Below, one piece after another: positions 1-5,950 of a DNA stretch of 14,124 nucleotides; the first letter of the stretch is position 1, and each line of letters starts with the position of its first letter. Origin of the DNA: JACKLD01 sp049297695 (lineage in GTDB: Bacteria; Pseudomonadota; Alphaproteobacteria; UBA2136; UBA6156); the NCBI GenBank assembly GCA_049297695.1, contig JBAQUT010000029.1, positions 1 to 14,124 on the forward strand, read 5' to 3'. The position numbers and the translations under genes are program-made. The notes beneath the pieces are model-generated. The model made no database searches. It was not told where the DNA came from and worked only from the letters and a program-made list of their open reading frames with translations.

Positions 1-1233
1 GCCCATTTTGGCAAACAGATTTGTAATCAGGCTTTCAAACTCACTAGGAGTAAGCTCCATCAAATTAGGGCGATCTGCCAATTCTGAGAGGACATCCACT
101 TCGGCAACAAACCTTTTATCTACCATATTAAAGTCTACAATCGGTTTAACAGGTTGAAGTTCGGCTGGATTGCGAGAAACCTCTGCACTCAAGCGTTTTA
201 GACATTGCAAAGGGTCAACATTACTAAGGTCAATATCGGTAAAGACATCGCGAGTAGTGCGGATAGAAAGCAGATAGGGTTGAATTTTCTTACCGGTAGC
301 TGGATCAACGGTTCGTACATAGGCATTAAGTGCTATGGAATCTATGTTCTTTTGTTCATCAACTTTGAATGCTTCATGCAAAGCACATAAAACGACTTGA
401 GTTACAACCAATCCGTAAAGCGTCTGAATCTCTTTTGGTTTGCGAGGTGTTGACTGGATAAGGTCGCCTGATTTGACGTACTTATACCGTTCAATAGAAG
501 GAACGACTTCAATAGTGGGCAGCTCCAGTTCAATGACCAACTGACGATTTTCAGGAACATAAGCAACTTTCGCATGGCTGGGGAATCCTTCTGGGTAAGG
601 GTTATCCTCTAAAGCCATCTGAATAATCTGACATAAGACTTCTGGCTCACCTTTCTCAAAAGCCGTCTTGAGGTTGTCTATTTCTGCATGCTGAGCTTCA
701 GCTTCCGCTTTCAATTCCTCTTTTCTTGTTTGGCGAAGTTTCTTTACCTCAGCTTGGGTCATAAGGAGTTTGCTATGTTCCTCCTTGGCAGATTCACAAT
801 GCAAATCATGCTTATTTTTCAATCTAGGAAATAAAAGACATAAAATTTGATTTGGCTTTGACGGCAGGTATTCCTCTAATTTTGGAACTTCAGGGACTTT
901 ATATTGAGGACTCGACAAATCCGCATAGTCAGGCTTCTTTTTCATTCCTTCCCAATTTATAAGTGGGGTCTCATGCCAAGAATTCACTAGAAGATTCTTT
1001 AGATCTTCTAGCTTATCTTCAATATCAGAGTTGAGATTCTCTACCTCTTCCATACGGTTTTGCAGATAGGCATTCTTAGCTGCAACAAACATTTCTCTTT
1101 GGTTGCGAGCATCTTCTCTCACTCTGATTCGTTCACGGCGGATATTCTCTCTTACATTAGCTCTATGAGCACGGTCAGCAGCCCTTGCAGTAGCCATAGC
1201 CAAAGCATAAAAAGTAGGGCCTCTTCTTCCCAT
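1..1233 (-). CDS. Mrr-type restriction endonuclease, N-terminal 411 residues (cut by the window edge)
   Basis: An open frame runs on the minus strand from ATG at 1233 to the left edge with no stop, giving 411 codons. SD TTAGGAG lies at 1240-1246, six bases before the ATG. Residues 20-80 are highly charged and probably coiled-coil (RENIRRERIRVRED). A second charged helix spans about 140-195 (KKLRQTRKEELKAEAEAQ). A mixed alpha/beta region covers 200-360. At 391-411 the frame enters LMELTPSEFESLITNLFAKM, which I recognise as the opening of the Mrr-like PD-(D/E)XK nuclease domain (EFE...L...MG). The catalytic D and ExK residues would lie outside the window, so activity cannot be judged. Related proteins cut foreign or modified DNA in the cytoplasm. 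The AT-rich composition differs from the core genes to the right, which suggests acquisition by transfer. The family call rests on a short C-terminal segment. Confidence 0.75.
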   Translation of the reverse strand, partial: MGRRGPTFYALAMATARAADRAHRANVRENIRRERIRVREDARNQREMFVAAKNAYLQNRMEEVENLNSDIEDKLEDLKNLLVNSWHETPLINWEGMKKKPDYADLSSPQYKVPEVPKLEEYLPSKPNQILCLLFPRLKNKHDLHCESAKEEHSKLLMTQAEVKKLRQTRKEELKAEAEAQHAEIDNLKTAFEKGEPEVLCQIIQMALEDNPYPEGFPSHAKVAYVPENRQLVIELELPTIEVVPSIERYKYVKSGDLIQSTPRKPKEIQTLYGLVVTQVVLCALHEAFKVDEQKNIDSIALNAYVRTVDPATGKKIQPYLLSIRTTRDVFTDIDLSNVDPLQCLKRLSAEVSRNPAELQPVKPIVDFNMVDKRFVAEVDVLSELADRPNLMELTPSEFESLITNLFAKMG

Positions 1234-1475
1234 CAGAATCTCCTAAGGTGATTTACCTCTTTTTATCCTAACACTTAAGCATTTAAGTTGGTATAGGTTA
1301 TGAGTGACAATAAATCAGAGATTGATTACCCATGCGAACAAGCCGTTTCTAAGCCCGTATAAGCCTTCCAACCCTTCAACCTTGCCCGCCCTTGGGAAAA
1401 ACCTTACAAACCGTCCTGCACCCGTACAAGGCGGTTATGCATGGACATCAACCCGTTTGGGCCTTTGCGTTTGGC
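1234..1475. other. Intergenic spacer upstream of the Mrr-like gene
   Basis: No gene is seen here. A weak minus-strand promoter is possible, with TTGTCA at 1305-1310, a 17-bp spacer and CTTAAA at 1282-1287. The -10 is poor. The inverted repeat AACCG...CGGTT around 1408-1438 has a loop too long for a clear terminator. Confidence 0.3.
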
Positions 1476-2525
1476 TTAACCTGCACAACCTACCCAGATT
1501 GATTGTCCATTCCCCATGTTCACTTCCACACCACTTGCTGGGGTAGGCTCACCCACCTTAGGCCAAAGGGCTTTGTAGGTCGTCTTACCATTTGAGAATG
1601 TCATAGACATGGTGGAGTCGCTTGTCACAATGTCTTCTTTGAAGCCTGTTAAAGCTATTTCAGGCTCACTTTCAGTTTTGCCAAAGAAATACCTCACAAT
1701 CTCACCTGCTTGGCATAAGCTGATTTGCTTGCCGTTTGGTGTTACGCATGAAAAAAGACTTTCATAACCACTGCTACACGCATTGGATGGTGGATTGAGA
1801 TTCGACTCATTCGGCCCAGATTCGGTAGAATCTTCTTTCTGTAATTTAGCCCGCTCTTGCTGCATTTTTTCTTTTATCATTTGCTTTAACTCCTGAGCAA
1901 AAACCTCTTGCTCTTGAGGGTAAGACTGCCAGTATTTTTCAACCATAGGCTGCTTGCCATAAAGGCTGAGCATAGTATCTTCTGTTCCTTGATCGAGCTT
2001 TATTGAAAAGCTAGGGTGTACAATTGATCTGAACAATGCCCATTGCTCATCCCACCCTTGAGCCAATGTATGGATAACTTCTTCACGGAAGAAGTCTTGC
2101 CGAACTTCAACATAGGATTGGGTTTTCTCCTTATCAAACCATGAAAACTTGTAGCGGATGTTTTGGACGTCATTGCTGGTGAGTATCTCTGCCTGACAAC
2201 CAAGGGCATCATTGGTTTGGAAGGTGGTTTGATTGTTTCTGAACCCCATAATCTTTAAGCCGACTAATTGAGCCATGACGCCATTAGAGATAGCTTCTTT
2301 TACAGCATCTTCAACATGAGTACCCGTACATGAAAACTCTGTAGATAAAGGCTTGGAGCTTTCAACCTGACTTGTGGGAAGTCTTTCCGAAGCATTCTCC
2401 TTCATGGTGCTGGTCAAGTTGGAAACAAACATCCACCCACCTGCAAGGGCTAAAGGTAGCTTCCACCACCAACCATCAAGGCTGAATTTAAAACGTTTGG
2501 AATTGGCTGATTGAGGGTCGGTCAT
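1476..2525 (-). CDS. Membrane-anchored extracytoplasmic protein of unknown function
   Basis: This is a 349-residue protein when started at the ATG at 2525. I chose that start because SD GGGAG at 2534-2538 lies eight bases before it; a start at 2540 would place the SD inside the coding region. Residues 1-16 are polar and basic. Residues 17-36 (DGWWWKLPLALAGGWMFVSN) form one membrane segment, so most of the protein should be periplasmic. A first domain (about 60-150) contains two Cys residues (FSCTGT and LGCQAE) that could form a disulfide. Residues about 200-240 are a charged helix rich in K, E and Q. The C-terminal part (about 245-349) contains SLFSCVTPNGKQISLCQAG followed by RYFFG. I have seen that pattern in small secreted hypothetical proteins of Gammaproteobacteria (CxTxNGKxIxxC...YxFG). 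Function is unknown. It lies between a hairpin-rich leader and the Mrr-like gene on the same strand. Confidence 0.7.
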   Translation of the reverse strand: MTDPQSANSKRFKFSLDGWWWKLPLALAGGWMFVSNLTSTMKENASERLPTSQVESSKPLSTEFSCTGTHVEDAVKEAISNGVMAQLVGLKIMGFRNNQTTFQTNDALGCQAEILTSNDVQNIRYKFSWFDKEKTQSYVEVRQDFFREEVIHTLAQGWDEQWALFRSIVHPSFSIKLDQGTEDTMLSLYGKQPMVEKYWQSYPQEQEVFAQELKQMIKEKMQQERAKLQKEDSTESGPNESNLNPPSNACSSGYESLFSCVTPNGKQISLCQAGEIVRYFFGKTESEPEIALTGFKEDIVTSDSTMSMTFSNGKTTYKALWPKVGEPTPASGVEVNMGNGQSIWVGCAG

Positions 2526-2533
2526 GATAAAAG

Positions 2534-2763
2534 CTCCCATGTGTTAAATGGGCTGCCAAATCGGAAAAGACTTAGCAGCCGGGAGTTTGTAACCGCGTTA
2601 AGACGGTGCGTGAGCCTTTAGCCGTGAAGCTTGGACATACGCTCACGCCTCCCGGCCATTTGACCGAAAGGCGTGTATTGATAACGGAGCACACACTCCG
2701 CCTAACGTGGGTTACAACACCCAAAAGGGACTATGCCCGAAAGAACGGAGCATGTCTCCCCTT
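2534..2763 (-). promoter_or_regulatory. Hairpin-rich leader upstream of the membrane-protein gene; candidate cis-regulatory RNA
   Basis: This 230-bp region holds many perfect inverted repeats. On the minus transcript, GCCGGGAG (2649-2656) pairs with CTCCCGGC (2578-2585) and encloses two hairpins: GCGTGAGC/GCTCACGC (2641-2648 with 2608-2615) and ACCG/CGGT (2604-2607 with 2592-2595). Together these form a three-way junction. A further stem, GGCTGC/GCAGCC (2575-2580 with 2551-2556), shares bases 2578-2580 with the outer stem, so the two compete. The CTCCC at 2581-2585 can also pair with the SD GGGAG at 2534-2538. Smaller hairpins lie upstream at 2685-2700 (CGGAG/CTCCG) and 2708-2722 (TGGGT/ACCCA). 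The architecture resembles an on/off leader RNA, but I match it to no known riboswitch class. It could instead be a replication or transfer origin. Confidence 0.45.
2712..2753 (-). CDS. Possible 13-residue leader peptide
   Basis: ATG at 2753 opens MLRSFGHSPFWVL and stops at TAA 2712-2714. AAGG at 2760-2763 lies six bases upstream as a possible SD. It begins 21 bases after the Cas2-like stop and ends just before the hairpin cluster, where a leader ORF could couple translation to RNA folding. It is very short and may be chance. Confidence 0.2.
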   Translation of the reverse strand: MLRSFGHSPFWVL

Positions 2764-2774
2764 ATTTTGCGAAA

Positions 2775-3044
2775 TTAGGAAATTAATTGACTGATTTCCC
2801 TTATTTTATAGTAAGATAGGTTGCCTGCAAAATCGTTACCGACTTGAATGGCAATAATCTTGTCGCGAGACTCGGTGTGATAGTGCAGATACTCAAGCAC
2901 GCGTTTCGGTGTTGCTAGAGTTCTAAGAATCCATACCGAAGGCATAACTTCACGGACTTGGCCGAGGCCTGCAATTGTATCCTTAAACGCGTTGTAGCGA
3001 TTCCCACTGCTAGATAGGTTAAACGCAATAAGCATGGTGTTCAT
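2775..3044 (-). CDS. Cas2/SinR/VapD-like small protein
   Basis: This 89-residue protein starts MLIAFNLSSSGNRYNAF and continues with PSVWILRT and a later IIAIQVG strand. The pattern is the beta-alpha-beta ferredoxin-like fold of the SinR/Cas2/VapD group, where the first strand usually ends in YDL or FDL, followed by a Y in helix 1 and then a SxW(I/L) strand. Here the Asp that serves as metal ligand in Cas2 and VapD is Asn9 (AFNL), so nuclease activity is doubtful. The start is the ATG at 3044; the SD is weak (AAAGAA about eight bases upstream), and Met4 at 3035 is an alternative. No CRISPR array or other cas gene is visible. The gene has its own promoter at 3126-3154. It may play an antitoxin, defence or RNA-binding role, but its function is not shown. 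Confidence 0.65.
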   Translation of the reverse strand: MNTMLIAFNLSSSGNRYNAFKDTIAGLGQVREVMPSVWILRTLATPKRVLEYLHYHTESRDKIIAIQVGNDFAGNLSYYKIREISQLIS

Positions 3045-3125
3045 GTTGATGTTCTTTGATTTGAAAAGGATGAGACAGGGATGACTCCCTGAGTGATAGG
3101 CAGAGGGCTTTACACCTGCACCCTC

Positions 3126-3154
3126 ATTATAAGGCGAAAAAGCGTAAGAAGCAA
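3126..3154 (-). promoter_or_regulatory. Promoter for the Cas2-like gene
   Basis: On the minus strand, TTGCTT (3149-3154) is followed after 17 bp by a perfect TATAAT (3126-3131). The predicted start near 3119 gives a leader of about 75 nt. That leader contains the hairpin CAGGGA-TGAC-TCCCTG (3076-3091) and faces the gene at 3044. Confidence 0.7.
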
Positions 3155-3328
3155 AAATATTTTCTTATTCAATAGATTAGACGTTATTTCGACATGGGAA
3201 AGTCATTAATCCTTAGGGGGAAATTTACACACAACAGATTTGAGGAGCGAGCATCAAGGACCCACAACAAAAAGTGTAACCCCCTGTAGGTTTTTCCTCT
3301 CTGGATTTCTCCAAATTTCTGCGTCCTA
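3155..3328. other. Gene-free spacer between the accessory block and tRNA-fMet
   Basis: No convincing gene lies between the Cas2-like promoter and the tRNA. A 60-codon minus-strand frame at 3184-3366 has no SD and overlaps the tRNA terminator, so I do not call it. Composition is AT-rich, like the accessory block. Confidence 0.4.
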
Positions 3329-3349
3329 GTGTCCCGTGAGTGTCCCGTG
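3329..3349. repeat. Tandem 10-bp repeat GTGTCCCGTG beside the tRNA-fMet 3' end
   Basis: GTGTCCCGTG occurs at 3329-3338 and again at 3340-3349, an 11-bp period. The repeats lie 47 bp beyond the 3' end of tRNA-fMet, on the accessory side. Short direct repeats beside a tRNA 3' end resemble integrase arm-type sites, but no second copy of the tRNA end was found in the window. Confidence 0.6.
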
Positions 3350-3351
3350 GA

Positions 3352-3379
3352 TAAAAAGAAAGCCACTCAATGAGTGGCT
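3352..3379 (-). terminator. Intrinsic terminator of tRNA-fMet
   Basis: On the minus strand the stem AGCCACTCA/TGAGTGGCT (3361-3379) is followed by a T-rich tail, TTCTTTTTA. It lies 16 bases past the tRNA 3' end. Confidence 0.85.
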
Positions 3380-3395
3380 AAATACTTGAAATAAT

Positions 3396-3472
<77 letters not shown>

Positions 3473-3508
3473 ACATGGCCCGTGCGATATGTAACTGGGC
3501 TTGGTGGG

Positions 3509-3537
3509 TGGATACGCGGGATTGGGCCCCCTGTCAA
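3509..3537 (-). promoter_or_regulatory. Promoter of tRNA-fMet
   Basis: On the minus strand a consensus TTGACA (3532-3537) precedes TATCCA (3509-3514) by 17 bp. The predicted start near 3502 gives a 30-nt leader before the tRNA. Confidence 0.65.
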
Positions 3538-3616
3538 CCCCGCACTTGCTTCAAGCGGTTTAGTTTGCTTTAATCGCGGCACGCGTATTGAACCATAACA
3601 ACAAGGATTTCCCCTC

Positions 3617-3904
3617 ATGGCCCCCAAACACAAGCCTACCAAAGCTAAAACTGCCATCAAAGCACCTTCCAAGACATCCAAAGCGCTTTCTGCCGCCAAA
3701 ACCGTATCTCTCCCCAAAACCTCGGCAACTCCCGCAGCCAAGGCCGTGTCCAAGCCCGCTGCCAAGCCCCAGCGCATGGAAATCGACCTGCCCGACATGA
3801 CCCATTGGAAAGACAACGCTTTCAAGTTTGCCCAAAGCAACCCTTCCGCGTTGGTGGCAGGCGCGCTGGCGGTGATGTTGGGCGTGCTGTTGTTACTCCC
3901 TTAA
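3617..3904 (+). CDS. Small Lys/Ala/Pro-rich tail-anchored membrane protein
   Basis: This 95-residue protein begins at ATG 3617, with AAGGA at 3603-3607 nine bases upstream. Residues 1-52 are low-complexity and rich in K, A, P, T and S (KAPSKTSKALSAAKT), with no acidic residue, like a histone-H1-type basic tail. Residues 53-75 contain MEIDLPDMTHWKDNAFKFAQ. The C-terminus (NPSALVAGALAVMLGVLLLL) is one membrane segment that ends the protein. The C-terminal layout (FxxxNPxxxxAGAxxxMLGVLL) resembles DUF883/ElaB-YqjD proteins, which tether ribosomes to the inner membrane; the match is by pattern only. It lies between two tRNA genes, and its composition matches the core genes rather than the islands. 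Confidence 0.75.
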   Translation: MAPKHKPTKAKTAIKAPSKTSKALSAAKTVSLPKTSATPAAKAVSKPAAKPQRMEIDLPDMTHWKDNAFKFAQSNPSALVAGALAVMLGVLLLLP

Positions 3905-3912
3905 TTTCGTGC

Positions 3913-3941
3913 TGGAAATAAGTGGTCAAATCGGCTAAAAG
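3913..3941 (+). promoter_or_regulatory. Possible promoter of tRNA-Gly
   Basis: TGGAAA (3913-3918), a 17-bp spacer and TAAAAG (3936-3941) would start transcription just before the tRNA at 3951. Both boxes are imperfect. Confidence 0.3.
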
Positions 3942-3950
3942 GGTGCCTAT

Positions 3951-4024
3951 GCGGGATTAGTTTAATGGTAAAACTTCAGTTTTCCAAACTGATATCAGGA
4001 GTTCGATTCTCCTATCCCGCTCCA
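3951..4024 (+). tRNA. tRNA-Gly (UCC)
   Basis: A 74-nt cloverleaf. The acceptor pair is GCGGGAT/ATCCCGC, the anticodon arm is TCAGT-TTTCCAA-ACTGA (anticodon TCC), and the T arm is AGGAG-TTCGATT-CTCCT. CCA is encoded. Its last 18 bases recur exactly at 6197-6214, so its 3' end served as an integration site. Confidence 0.97.
4007..4024 (+). repeat. att core, copy 1 (3' end of tRNA-Gly)
   Basis: TTCTCCTATCCCGCTCCA is identical to 6197-6214. The match stops exactly at the end of CCA on the right and at 4007 on the left, as expected of an attachment core formed by recombination into a tRNA 3' end. Confidence 0.88.
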
Positions 4025-4088
4025 GATTCGACTTTATATTTTATATAACAATACAATAACTTAGACAATCAGCCTCCAGACTTGTAGG

Positions 4089-4119
4089 TGTCACATATAG
4101 ACGCCCATAAGATGTCACA
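4089..4119. repeat. Paired TGTCACA repeats near the left island end
   Basis: TGTCACA occurs at 4089-4095 and 4113-4119, 24 bp apart, 65-95 bp inside the left att copy. Related GTCAC motifs lie at 6127-6131 and 6135-6139 near the right end. They may be integrase arm sites, but are short enough to be chance. Confidence 0.35.
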
Positions 4120-4204
4120 AAAGGGGTGGAGAACTGGTTGTGTCAATATCACTTAATCCTTGGCGAACAGTTGAGGTTAAATCTGTTAAAGACGTATAAC
4201 TTGA

Positions 4205-4267
4205 GCGTCCATTGCCCGCGCCTTCAACATCAGCCGAGAAACCCTGTACAACTACCTACGGGCCTAA
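4205..4267 (+). pseudogene. Relic of a serine recombinase (resolvase/invertase) C-terminus
   Basis: Codons from 4208 read SIARAFNISRETLYNYLRA and then TAA at 4265-4267. This is the helix-turn-helix that ends Hin/Tn3-type serine recombinases (IARxFxISRxTLYxYL). The frame is closed just upstream by TGA at 4202-4204. A neighbouring frame at 4170-4196 reads VEVKSVKDV, which could be the preceding part before a frameshift. The catalytic domain is absent. The fragment fits a decayed mobile element inside the island. Confidence 0.7.
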
Positions 4268-4410
4268 CCTACCCCCCCCACCTTTCAGAAAAACGGAAAA
4301 TACTCTCCCCACGCCCCATGCACCTACCATGCCGCTGGAGAGACTGGATTTTGACAGACATTCTTGGCTGCGAAATCATTTCGTTTGTATGCCTTAAATC
4401 AATGTTTTAC
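4268..4410. other. Non-coding stretch of the island
   Basis: No SD-led gene is seen between the recombinase relic and the next promoter. The frames that cross it lack family motifs. A run of eight C bases lies near 4271-4278. Confidence 0.35.
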
Positions 4411-4439
4411 TTGACAAGCTCCCCACGATATGCCATAAA
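4411..4439 (+). promoter_or_regulatory. Promoter of the island gene pair
   Basis: Consensus TTGACA (4411-4416) is followed after 17 bp by CATAAA (4434-4439), or after 18 bp by ATAAAT. Transcription would start near 4446 and pass a short hairpin with a T run before the gene at 4517. Confidence 0.6.
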
Positions 4440-4463
4440 TCAGCTAGCGTGAGAGTAGATGTA

Positions 4464-4482
4464 GCCCTGTAGGGGATTTTTT
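4464..4482 (+). terminator. Weak leader hairpin with T6; possible attenuator
   Basis: GCCCTGTAGGGG followed by ATTTTTT gives a 3-4 bp stem and a T6 tail, about 20 nt after the predicted start and 35 nt before the gene at 4517. The stem is short. The string GTAGGGG-A-TTTTTTGTT reappears almost unchanged in the terminator at 5269-5291. Confidence 0.4.
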
Positions 4483-4516
4483 GTTGCCTAAGTTTACGCA
4501 TAAGTTATGATGAGAC

Positions 4517-5242
4517 GTGGAAAAACGCATAATCATCTATATCACTGCTTTACTACTCAGCTTATTAGCGTTGTTAGGATTCATGCTGATAACTGGCTTA
4601 ATCGACCTTATACTCATACCTTCTGTCGACGATACAGGTGTACCCGATACAGGTTTAGCCGATTACATGGCTATCTATATGGTTTTTTTAATGCCCATCA
4701 TAGGTGTTCTGGTCTTTATGCTTTATGGCATGAGTTTGATTGTTATGCTTATCGGTGGTTGGATAAAGCTTTACCCGTGGTATGTTTGGGTACTTGGTTT
4801 TGTTGCTGTGCCCTTAGTATGTATTGGTTTAGGTTTTGTAGTCCCGTGGTCGTGGCTGTGGGTTCTAGACACCTTCAAAATACCTGTTTATGAAGATACT
4901 TTAGAGCTAGTTAATCCTGATAAACTCTTAAACAAAGGATTGGATTTATCTGGTGGAGGCTTGGGGGTTACGGCTAATCCAAGACAAGCAACTGCGTATT
5001 TTAAAAAAGCCGCTGAACTAGGACAACCCGATGCCATGCAACTTGTAGCTATTAGCTATGAAGGCGGAGGGGGAGGTTTGCCACAAAATGATAAACTAGC
5101 CTGGGAGTGGTATGTTAAATCGGCACAGACAGGTAATACCGAGGCAATGATACGTGTTGCAGAGGCGTATGAGAAAGGCGAACTTGGCCAACCCATTTTA
5201 CCTGAACAAGCGAAGCTATGGAGAGAGAAAGCTGTGAAGTAA
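4517..5242 (+). CDS. Polytopic membrane protein with C-terminal Sel1-like repeats
   Basis: This 241-residue protein starts at GTG 4517, the first possible start after an in-frame TGA at 4511-4513. The SD is weak. Hydrophobic segments fall at about 5-33 (IIIYITALLLSLLALLGFM), 49-70, 71-84 and 90-115 (WVLGFVAVPLVCIGLGFVVP), so three to four membrane helices are likely. The C-terminal third (about 140-241) carries two to three Sel1-like repeats: QATAYFKKAAELGQPDAMQL, then LAWEWYVKSAQTGNTEAMIR, then a final LWREKA. Sel1 repeats are helical hairpins that bind partner proteins. The arrangement suggests a membrane receptor or scaffold for a protein complex. An intrinsic terminator follows. No family with this exact architecture comes to mind. 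Confidence 0.8.
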   Translation: MEKRIIIYITALLLSLLALLGFMLITGLIDLILIPSVDDTGVPDTGLADYMAIYMVFLMPIIGVLVFMLYGMSLIVMLIGGWIKLYPWYVWVLGFVAVPLVCIGLGFVVPWSWLWVLDTFKIPVYEDTLELVNPDKLLNKGLDLSGGGLGVTANPRQATAYFKKAAELGQPDAMQLVAISYEGGGGGLPQNDKLAWEWYVKSAQTGNTEAMIRVAEAYEKGELGQPILPEQAKLWREKAVK

Positions 5243-5268
5243 TCTATTAAAAATATGTGTGTTTATTG

Positions 5269-5291
5269 CCCCCTTTAGTAGGGGGTTTTTT
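5269..5291 (+). terminator. Intrinsic terminator after the Sel1-repeat gene
   Basis: CCCCC-TTTAGTA-GGGGG followed by TTTTTT. It lies 27 bases after the stop at 5242 and just before the SD of the next gene, so readthrough or a separate promoter is needed to express the downstream gene. Confidence 0.8.
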
Positions 5292-5314
5292 GTTATCTAA
5301 AGAAGGAGAGAATC

Positions 5315-5950
5315 ATGAAACGTATGAGAACCAATGTACCTGTTGATGAAATAAATGATGTGGCAGATGCTGTCGAAGGTATTGTAAGTATATATCAGAT
5401 TGAGAGAAAAATAGAGCAAGATGCAAAAATATTTAAGTTAACACCAGAGGAGGTTGTTGAGTTACGTAATGCGTATGTATTAGAAGATGTACACCCAGTT
5501 ATGGTTGATAGGTTTCGTCAGGCTCAAAATAAGGTACGTGAACGAGTTGGCAAACCTCCTCTCAGATCGTCCCAAGAGATTTTAGAGGGAGTACAAAACA
5601 GAGTGGAAAAACCTGTAGAATACCCTAATGGGGCAAGTGAACCAGCGGATATACGAACAGGCCCTTCTTCTGATGGGGCATCGACAACAGTGATTTATAA
5701 CCCGCCACCTGTTGAACCTGAAACTTTACCTTTGCCTTCTGAGACACATCAGGGAGACATTAGTTTTCCTGCCGGCATTGTGGTGGGGGCATCGACAGAT
5801 ATTGACGGTACGGTTGCCCCACACATCGTTTGTCAACGCTGTCACCGTCTAATCCACCAACGCTACAAAACCCCCGAAGCATGGCAAGCGCATGTCGCCC
5901 GTTATCACCAAGACGGCGCTTGGTTTACAACCCTTAGTCTCACCCGTTGA
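5315..5950 (+). CDS. Protein of unknown function with a C-terminal C2H2-like finger
   Basis: This 211-residue protein has a strong SD, AAGGAG (5303-5308), six bases before ATG 5315. Residues 1-85 are charged and helical (VDEINDVADAVEGIVSIYQI, ELRNAYVLED). Residues 86-165 are a Pro/Gly/Thr/Ser-rich linker (PPPVEPETLPLPS). The C-terminus holds CQRC-HRLIH...AWQAHVARYH, a C-X2-C-X16-H-X4-H pattern that could bind one zinc. The spacing is longer than the classical C-X2-C-X12-H. Codon composition changes at about 5810: the last 130 bases are richer in GC and C-ending codons, like the core genes, while the rest is AT-rich. The gene may be chimeric. A nucleic-acid or protein-binding role is an inference. 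Confidence 0.75.
   Translation: MKRMRTNVPVDEINDVADAVEGIVSIYQIERKIEQDAKIFKLTPEEVVELRNAYVLEDVHPVMVDRFRQAQNKVRERVGKPPLRSSQEILEGVQNRVEKPVEYPNGASEPADIRTGPSSDGASTTVIYNPPPVEPETLPLPSETHQGDISFPAGIVVGASTDIDGTVAPHIVCQRCHRLIHQRYKTPEAWQAHVARYHQDGAWFTTLSLTR

Noticed and set aside
2606..2794. A 62-codon plus-strand frame over the hairpin-rich region.
   Set aside because: The region is dominated by inverted repeats; there is no SD and the frame overlaps the end of the Cas2-like gene.
2775..3044. A CRISPR-Cas locus suggested by the Cas2-like protein.
   Set aside because: There is no repeat-spacer array, cas1 or effector gene in the window.
4126..4452. A 108-codon plus-strand frame in the island.
   Set aside because: It has no SD and no motif, and crosses the recombinase relic in a different frame as well as the promoter at 4411-4439.
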